Assembly: GCA_963719855.1 (NCBI GenBank)
Contig: CAVRDK010000004.1
Span: forward strand, 248,001-312,000
Length of the DNA stretch: 64,000 nucleotides
Direction: 5' to 3'
Source of the DNA: CAIQPV01 sp963719855
Lineage (GTDB): Bacteria; Pseudomonadota; Gammaproteobacteria; Burkholderiales; Gallionellaceae
In this document: positions 58,974 to 64,000 of the stretch, piece after piece
How the letters are laid out: the number at the start of each line of letters is the position of its first letter
Numbering within the stretch: the first letter of the stretch is position 1
Notes under the pieces: model-generated
Told to the model about the DNA's origin: nothing
The model's database searches: none
Seen by the model: only the letters and a program-made list of their open reading frames with translations
Program-made: the position numbers and the translations under genes

Positions 58974-60593
58974 TCATTTCGATTGGCTGTTCAATTGTGC
59001 CGTCAGATAAGCGCTGGTGTTATTCAAACTGCTTAGCAACATATCAAGATTGCTATATTGAGAAGTATAGGTCGCTTGCAGTTGTGCATTCTGGCTTTGT
59101 ATAGTGCTAATGTTACTGTTTAAGCTTGTAATGGTAGTGTTAAGATTTTGGGTAGCATTGCCGATCAAGCCACCGGGTCCAAAAGTGTTGGTACACCATG
59201 TACCCAAACCCGTGGTACCGAAACCAGCTGTTGAAGAAATCAAATTGCTAAAGTCGCTAAAATTACTCGTCATTGCACTGTTAAGTGTGGTGCTATTCAA
59301 TGCTAATGTGCCATCTGCCTGAAAGCCAATACCGATTTGAGCGAGGTATTGCAAGGTACCGCCACTCGGAGGCGTAGCAGCCGTATCAAAAATACCTTGC
59401 AATTGTTGTTGCATGGCGCTTACCGTACCGTCACCCGCTAAAGCGCCTGCAGCCACCCCCGTGTTGGCATTACCATAGGCGAAGTCAGAAGTAAGTTGGC
59501 TGGACAAGGCATTATAAGCACTGACAAAGCCAGATGCCGCTGTGCTGATTGCTGCCGTGTCATGCGCCACCGTCAATGTGGCCGGTGTAGTCGTTGTATT
59601 TTTAAGCGTAAGGGTGACACCCTGAATGGCATTTGCAACAGTATTCGAAGCACTGGTAATCGCGATACCACTCACCGTGAGGTTGGCATTTTGGGCGGCA
59701 ACGGTCTGGGTCATATTTTCCGTGCCGCCGGTAGTAGGATTATATGCCAGCAAGGCGCTTAAGGCCGCCGATCCGGAGGTGATTTGGAGGCTGTTGCTTG
59801 CGCCGGTGTTATTCGAAGTCAGAACGAGACGATACGGTGTACTGCTGCCATCGTTGACAATGGTCGCCGACACACCCATATTGGCGGCATTGATCGCATC
59901 ACTAATTCCTTGCAGCGAAAGGTGGCTGCTATCTAAGGTGACGCTCGTGCTGCTGTTGGAAGTAAAGGTAGCAGCAGCGCCGCCTTGAAGTGTTACGCCG
60001 CTGCCAGTAGCAGTAGCGGCAGCGGAAATAACAAAATTATTCGCATCAGTAATTGATGCAATGGTGGCACCTGCCGGGATGCCGGCACCCGATATGGGGG
60101 CACCCACTGCTAGGTTGGCTGTGCTGGCCACAGTGACGGTAGTGCTACCCGATGTCGTTGATGCACTGAAGGTATTGTTGGGGGTAGTCGTGCCGACATT
60201 GATAGTGAGTGTATCTCCCACATTACCAATAGCGGCGGAAGTGCTGGTTTGTCCAGCGGCAACCAGGGTTTGCGCCTGAGCAAGCTGGGACACACTTACA
60301 GAATAATTGCCTGGCACCGCTGTGCTGATGGCAGAGGCAGAAAAAACACTTGGATCAGACGGGGTGGCGGTGTTTGATATCAAACTATCATTCAAATTTT
60401 GCAATGACGTCTGAAAACCCGATACCAATCCACTGATCGTACCCCATGCTGAAATCTCGGCTTGGTCGCTGGATACCTTGTTTTGGAGCGCGACGACAGG
60501 TTGATTCGCAACGGTCATCAACTGCGAGACGAGGCTAGGAACATCAATTGCGCCCGAATTCGACGACGCTGTTGTTGCTGCGGTGGTTGACAT
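58974..60593 (-). CDS. fliD: Filament cap protein FliD with inserted repeat module
   Basis: From ATG 60593 (AGGAGGT upstream) the protein has 539 residues. It has the FliD N terminus (GAIDVPSLVSQLMTVANQPV), the central domain (VTLTLKNTTTTPATLTVAHD) and the C-terminal coiled coil (LNSNISTIQSQNAQLQATYT). Residues about 141-206, between TLTINVGT and FTSNSSTSVTLDSS, are an extra unit (LAVGAPISGAGIPAGATIAS) of the same type as that in FlgE. FliD caps the growing filament. Confidence 0.95.
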   Translation of the reverse strand: MSTTAATTASSNSGAIDVPSLVSQLMTVANQPVVALQNKVSSDQAEISAWGTISGLVSGFQTSLQNLNDSLISNTATPSDPSVFSASAISTAVPGNYSVSVSQLAQAQTLVAAGQTSTSAAIGNVGDTLTINVGTTTPNNTFSASTTSGSTTVTVASTANLAVGAPISGAGIPAGATIASITDANNFVISAAATATGSGVTLQGGAAATFTSNSSTSVTLDSSHLSLQGISDAINAANMGVSATIVNDGSSTPYRLVLTSNNTGASNSLQITSGSAALSALLAYNPTTGGTENMTQTVAAQNANLTVSGIAITSASNTVANAIQGVTLTLKNTTTTPATLTVAHDTAAISTAASGFVSAYNALSSQLTSDFAYGNANTGVAAGALAGDGTVSAMQQQLQGIFDTAATPPSGGTLQYLAQIGIGFQADGTLALNSTTLNSAMTSNFSDFSNLISSTAGFGTTGLGTWCTNTFGPGGLIGNATQNLNTTITSLNSNISTIQSQNAQLQATYTSQYSNLDMLLSSLNNTSAYLTAQLNSQSK

Positions 60594-60626
60594 GATGTTA
60601 CCTCCTAACACGGGCGAGCCGAAACC

Positions 60627-60798
60627 AAATGTAGATCGGGCTGCACCCTCAAGGGCTAAGCCGTGGTTGTAAAGCTGCTAAAGCGGCGATCACCACGCAC
60701 TGCCCGATATGGTGGGTATAACCCATCCTACGTTACAGCTTCGCCATATGACAAATTCTACTCAAAAAATGTGAAGCGCTGAGTAGTTAGAGACTAAC
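60627..60798 (-). repeat. Dispersed intergenic repeat, copy B (fliD-flaG gap)
   Basis: This is the inverted partner of 54304-54434 and fills most of the 204-base gap between flaG and fliD. The middle has an extra stretch not in copy A. Its end reaches into the flaG stop codon. Confidence 0.8.
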
Positions 60799-61145
60799 TA
60801 AGCCTTCTGGTTCAACAATAGACCCTTCTGCTGGAATTGGCTAATCTCTTGTGCAATCGCAATCGCCACTTTCGAGGGATATTGGCTAATCATCTGGCCT
60901 GTTGCTGTGTCCACCATCGTGACCACTGGCTCTTTAGTGCTGGGGTTCACGCTGAATTCCAGACTGCTGTTCGACTGTTGCATTGCCTGATTGATGCCGT
61001 CCACCGCGCTCTGCAACTGTTGAGATGAAGGCTGCTTAATCGCAGGTTCTGCATTTGAGGCATTAGCAACGACACTGGGCACGCCATTGCTGACATACCC
61101 GACAGGTGGCGCACCTGAACTCGAATTTATGTTTTGGATAATCAT
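60798..61145 (-). CDS. flaG: FlaG-family protein
   Basis: The 115-residue protein ends with the FlaG domain (SNSSLEFSVNPSTKEPVVTM, VDTATGQMISQYPSKVAIAI). Its function is unclear; in other bacteria it affects filament length. AAGGAG precedes the ATG. It sits between fliC and fliD, the usual order. Confidence 0.93.
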   Translation of the reverse strand: MIIQNINSSSGAPPVGYVSNGVPSVVANASNAEPAIKQPSSQQLQSAVDGINQAMQQSNSSLEFSVNPSTKEPVVTMVDTATGQMISQYPSKVAIAIAQEISQFQQKGLLLNQKA

Positions 61146-61165
61146 TTTGGATTCTCCTTGGCCAC

Positions 61166-61195
61166 AATGCCCAACCGGTTGCCCGGTCAGGCATT
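61166..61195 (-). other. Hairpin between fliC and flaG
   Basis: On the transcript AATGCC pairs with GGCATT and ACCGG with CCGGT around a GCAA tetraloop, with a two-base internal loop on each side. No T tract follows. It may protect the 3' end of an abundant fliC mRNA while letting some transcripts continue to flaG. Confidence 0.5.
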
Positions 61196-61218
61196 TACCA
61201 TATTACTACATTAGCGGC

Positions 61219-61944
61219 TTAACGCAACAAAGTCAGAACTTGGTTTGGCGTCTGGTTTGCCTGCGCCAATACCGCCATTCCAGCTTGTTGCAGGATGTTG
61301 TTGGTGGTCATCGCTGTAGTTGCCGCAGCATAATCAGTATTCATAATGCGGCTATACGACGCAGACAAGTTCACTGAAGCGTTCTGCTGGCTGGCAACGA
61401 CAGATGCCAAATCCGACATGTCGGCACCTTGTTGTTGTCGTGCGGTGGTTATGGTGCCAATATCCGTATTAATATTGGCAAGCGTAACACCAACGGTAGC
61501 AGCAACAGTACCCCCATTAGTTGTGTACGTTTGGGCCACACCATTGGTAGCACCGATCGTCACAGTTTGTGAAGGCGAAACCAACCCCTCAAGACGTGCG
61601 TTTTCAGCAAGAAGTGCGTTAGTTTCAACACCGGCGGCCGTGCCGCCCAACTCTACCGCAATGGTATTCAGGCGTTGCAAATTAGCCTGGACTTGAGCCA
61701 GATAGCCATCATTGGTTTGCGCCGACGAAATGGCGTTATTGGCGTTCTGAATGCCCTGATTTGTGGCATTAACATTAGACTGGATACCCATGGCTATGCC
61801 CAAGCCGGTAGGATCATCCGCAGCGGAATTGATGCGCAGACCAGAAGACAGTTGTTGCTGCGCCTTTGACAGAGCAAGTTGTGATGTGTTCAGGGCTGCT
61901 CCAGCGAACAGGGCTGCGACGTTGGTGTTGATGACTTGTGCCAT
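61219..61944 (-). CDS. fliC: Flagellin (short form)
   Basis: The 241-residue protein has the flagellin ends: AQVINTNVAALFAGAALNTS with QQQLSSGLRINSAADDPTGL at the N terminus, and LSASYSRIMNTDYAAATTAM with QAGMAVLAQANQTPNQVLTL at the C terminus. The variable middle is only about 60 residues (GVAQTYTTNGGTVAATVG), so it is among the smaller flagellins. This Thr/Ser-rich core is where surface glycans would be attached. A sigma-28 promoter lies upstream. Only one flagellin gene is in the window. Confidence 0.96.
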   Translation of the reverse strand: MAQVINTNVAALFAGAALNTSQLALSKAQQQLSSGLRINSAADDPTGLGIAMGIQSNVNATNQGIQNANNAISSAQTNDGYLAQVQANLQRLNTIAVELGGTAAGVETNALLAENARLEGLVSPSQTVTIGATNGVAQTYTTNGGTVAATVGVTLANINTDIGTITTARQQQGADMSDLASVVASQQNASVNLSASYSRIMNTDYAAATTAMTTNNILQQAGMAVLAQANQTPNQVLTLLR

Positions 61945-62042
61945 TTTAGCTCTCCTTAAAATTGAGTTTACTTACCGGCCTGGTTGCCGTTCACTTCGGT
62001 TTACCTTGTATTACAAGGCACAATCAACCGCCGTTGTTTAGG

Positions 62043-62069
62043 TTATCGGGTGCAGTTATGGAAACTTTA
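62043..62069 (-). promoter_or_regulatory. Sigma-28 (FliA) promoter of fliC
   Basis: On the minus strand TAAAGTTT, 11 bases, then CCCGATAA: the only change from the enterobacterial consensus is the first base of the -10 box. The start of transcription should be near 62036, about 92 bases before the ATG. Confidence 0.93.
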
Positions 62070-62167
62070 GCGCGCAATTGAAATTTTTGCAGGAACGCTC
62101 TTTGGCGGACAACTCGTAGGATGGGTGAGTGGCGCTTGCCGTATAAAGTAATGGGTACACTTCACCC

Positions 62168-62290
62168 AATACTGTTCGGTTAAGAAAATTTCCGTTCGCC
62201 CTGATCGAATGGCTTTGGGTTGATGGCTGGCGGTTCGACAAGGCTTTTAGTCCTGAGCATGTTCGAAGGATTACCACGAACGGTTAAGTG
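62168..62290. repeat. Degenerate copy of a widespread TTCGACAAG-type palindromic repeat
   Basis: Segments such as CCGTTCGCCCTGA, GGTTCGACAAGGCT, CCTGAGCATGTTCGAAGGA and CGAACGGT match, in broken form, the common bacterial intergenic repeat built on CCTTCGACAGGCTCAGG. It lies just past the end of the diguanylate cyclase gene. Confidence 0.6.
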
Positions 62291-62303
62291 AACAGCATTG
62301 CAC

Positions 62304-63962
62304 CTAATCCGCCGCAACCACGCGGTTCTTACCGGCTTTTTTGGCTTGGTACATAGCTTTGTCAGCACGCGCGATCACGTCTTCCGCTGCTTCATTGGCG
62401 GTACGCAACGCTACGCCAGCGCTAAAAGTAATCAACTTGCGCTCATTATTATGCAGGAAAAATTTCTTGGTGAGTTCACGCTGCAAGCGGGTGATGGTCG
62501 CCATGGCTTCTTCCAGCGCGGTTTCGGACATGATGATGACAAATTCTTCGCCGCCGTAACGCGCCACCTCATCGGTCGGACGCAGAGTTTCCTTAATAAC
62601 AGTGGTCAGATGCACCAGCGCCTGGTCGCCAGCCTGATGACCCAAGGTGTCGTTAAGTTGCTTGAAATTATCGATGTCGAGCAGAGACAAGCTGATCGGT
62701 GTCTGCTGGCGGTCGGCGCGCTTGATCTCGCGATCCATAGCTTCATCCATCCCGCGCCGGTTGAGTGCGCCGGTGAGCTGATCCTCGTGCATCTTCTCGC
62801 TGACTTCCTCCAATTCCTCTTCCAGTTTCTTGACACGCTCTTCGGCCTCATGCGCTTGTTTGCGCGTCGCTATCAGTTCCTCATGCGAGCGTTGCGCGCT
62901 GGCCTGGATGGCGCGCGTGTCGCGCATGATGTCATCCAGAAGATGGCTTAGTTCGGTGATGTTGTCAGTTCCCCCGATTTTCTGGCTGTATTCCGCAATT
63001 TTGGAGTGATACTCGCCGGTTTGCTCGGTTACCTCGCCCAAACGGTCGATGAAGGTGGTCATCAGATTCTTCAGGGTTGTCTTGGCATCGACCAGACTTT
63101 GTTTCAAGAAGCCTTGTTTGATGATTGCATTGCGTAAGTTACGTTCCGCATCGGCAATGGTGCGTTTGTCCATCGGGCGCGCGAGGATTTCCTGCAAGGT
63201 GGCGATCTGCCCGTGCAGCCATTGATCGTCGGAGGCCAGTTCGCCCACGTTATCTACCAGCAAGCGCAGTAGGCGCACCACACCTTCCTGTATTTTTGCC
63301 TTGTCGCTGTCGCGCAATTCCAGCTTGATCCAGTGCTGGCGCAGTTGTTTAGTTAGTTGGTTAGTTTGGTCATAATCGTTGGTGGCTCGCACCTGTTGTG
63401 CCAAAGCCTGAATTTCACTTGCCAATTCGGGTTGGCTGGTGAGTGAGCTTTCCAGAGTTTGCGCCAGCATTTCGCGCAGTTGTGCGACCATTTCGGCATG
63501 GACTTTTGCCCCTGGGGCGACTGGCGCGATCACTGCGGCTGTGTGCGGTGTTGCGCCAGCCGCTACCGGTTCAAGCTCTGGCGGGATCAATTCGCCCATA
63601 TTGGATGCTGTTGGCGCATCGGACCAGGAATGCAACAGTCCCTGTAATTTTTCAAATAGCGCATCGCTGTTGGATGAGAACTTGTTCAGTACGGTTTCCA
63701 GCCCGTCCTTCTTGCGTGAGACTGTGATGCCCTTGTGCGGCGTGTCCAGTTGCTTGAGCAGGTCGCGGATCAGGTTCGGCCATGCCGGCGCTGGCTGCGG
63801 TTGGTCCTTGGCCGATAGCGCGGCTTCCGTCGATTCGCTGGCTGGGCCGCCGATCTCATGGTACACGCGTGCATAGTTTTCTGGTGTCGGTGTAAGCTTG
63901 CGCGTAGCCAAAGTTTTCAGGGTTTCCCGCGCGATTACGGAAGGAGTGGAGGATGTGGTCAT
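62304..63962 (-). CDS. Diguanylate cyclase (GGDEF domain)
   Basis: The 552-residue protein has an N-terminal region common to betaproteobacterial cyclases (LATRKLTPTPENYARVYHEI). A long helical part follows, with a coiled coil at about 360-390 (AHEAEERVKKLEEELEEVSE), and then a GGDEF domain. The active site is GGEEF at 470-474, and RPTD (461-464), five residues ahead, is an intact I-site for product inhibition. It makes c-di-GMP from GTP. No transmembrane segment or known sensor domain is seen. The PilZ protein at 55578 could be one receptor. Confidence 0.93.
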   Translation of the reverse strand: MTTSSTPSVIARETLKTLATRKLTPTPENYARVYHEIGGPASESTEAALSAKDQPQPAPAWPNLIRDLLKQLDTPHKGITVSRKKDGLETVLNKFSSNSDALFEKLQGLLHSWSDAPTASNMGELIPPELEPVAAGATPHTAAVIAPVAPGAKVHAEMVAQLREMLAQTLESSLTSQPELASEIQALAQQVRATNDYDQTNQLTKQLRQHWIKLELRDSDKAKIQEGVVRLLRLLVDNVGELASDDQWLHGQIATLQEILARPMDKRTIADAERNLRNAIIKQGFLKQSLVDAKTTLKNLMTTFIDRLGEVTEQTGEYHSKIAEYSQKIGGTDNITELSHLLDDIMRDTRAIQASAQRSHEELIATRKQAHEAEERVKKLEEELEEVSEKMHEDQLTGALNRRGMDEAMDREIKRADRQQTPISLSLLDIDNFKQLNDTLGHQAGDQALVHLTTVIKETLRPTDEVARYGGEEFVIIMSETALEEAMATITRLQRELTKKFFLHNNERKLITFSAGVALRTANEAAEDVIARADKAMYQAKKAGKNRVVAAD

Positions 63963-64000
63963 ATATGTGAACCTTTATTCAGTCATATCGTAGGATGGGT

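Larger units (their letters stand above)
61945..62303. other. fliC upstream region
   Basis: This 359-base gap holds the fliC sigma-28 promoter (62043-62069), a leader of about 90 bases, and two dispersed repeat-type elements near 62109-62160 and 62168-62290. No gene is supported. Confidence 0.6.

Noticed and set aside
62056..62277. 73-codon minus-strand frame upstream of fliC
   Set aside because: It is made of a dispersed TTCGACAAG-type repeat plus the fliC sigma-28 promoter and has no coding character.

Overview
The window reads as a chromosomal segment of a betaproteobacterium. The closest fit I can infer is the Nitrosomonadales/Gallionellaceae type. This rests on gene order (a pcm end next to tolC, dTDP-rhamnose genes joined to waaA and waaC, leuA, then flgNMA opposite flgB-L), on protein character, and on a base composition near 55% GC by eye. 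The taxonomic call is an inference; no rRNA or tRNA gene is visible.

Layout. Positions 1-236 hold the end of an L-isoaspartyl methyltransferase-like gene, followed by a TolC-family outer membrane channel (+). On the minus strand, 1722-7441 is one tightly overlapping operon, waaC-waaA-rfbB-rfbA-rfbC-rfbD, for LPS inner core and dTDP-L-rhamnose; its rfbA carries a one-base frameshift. leuA (7782-9317, +) has a candidate leucine leader peptide and attenuator and ends in a strong terminator. A 5'-truncated, frameshifted HugZ/PPOX remnant separates it from the flagellar genes.

Flagellar genes form three blocks: flgN-flgM-flgA (-) opposite flgBCDEFGHIJ-KL (+), 9.7-22.9 kb; fliRQPONMLKJIHGF (-) with divergent fliE (+), 23.0-34.9 kb; and fliC-flaG-fliD-fliS-fliT-fliK-like-flhB-like-pilZ (-), 55.6-61.9 kb, followed by a diguanylate cyclase. 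Sigma-28 promoters with exact spacing stand before flgM, flgK and fliC, so the late class of genes can be read directly from sequence.

Between the second and third flagellar blocks lies an accessory region, 35-54 kb. It starts with a coupled PLP decarboxylase/ATP-grasp pair, a tiny secreted cysteine peptide, a membrane protein and an unusual 669-residue PLP enzyme in more AT-rich DNA. A gene-poor 0.8 kb stretch with a 27-bp inverted repeat follows. A minus-strand operon then encodes two tandem TPR/SPINDLY (GT41-type) glycosyltransferases, rfbF and rfbG (CDP-4-keto-6-deoxyglucose), a 3,5-epimerase-like enzyme, a C-methyltransferase, a reductase/epimerase and two further methyltransferase-type proteins. 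I infer a pathway to a CDP-linked branched 6-deoxysugar and its transfer to a protein, most plausibly flagellin, given the position between flagellar blocks. An arginine-methyltransferase-like gene sits beside it.

The window has many single-base frame disruptions: rfbA, flgJ, the HugZ remnant and five in the TPR genes. Three of them fall on the same ten-base sequence in the same phase. Systematic sequence error, true decay or recoding cannot be told apart from the sequence alone.
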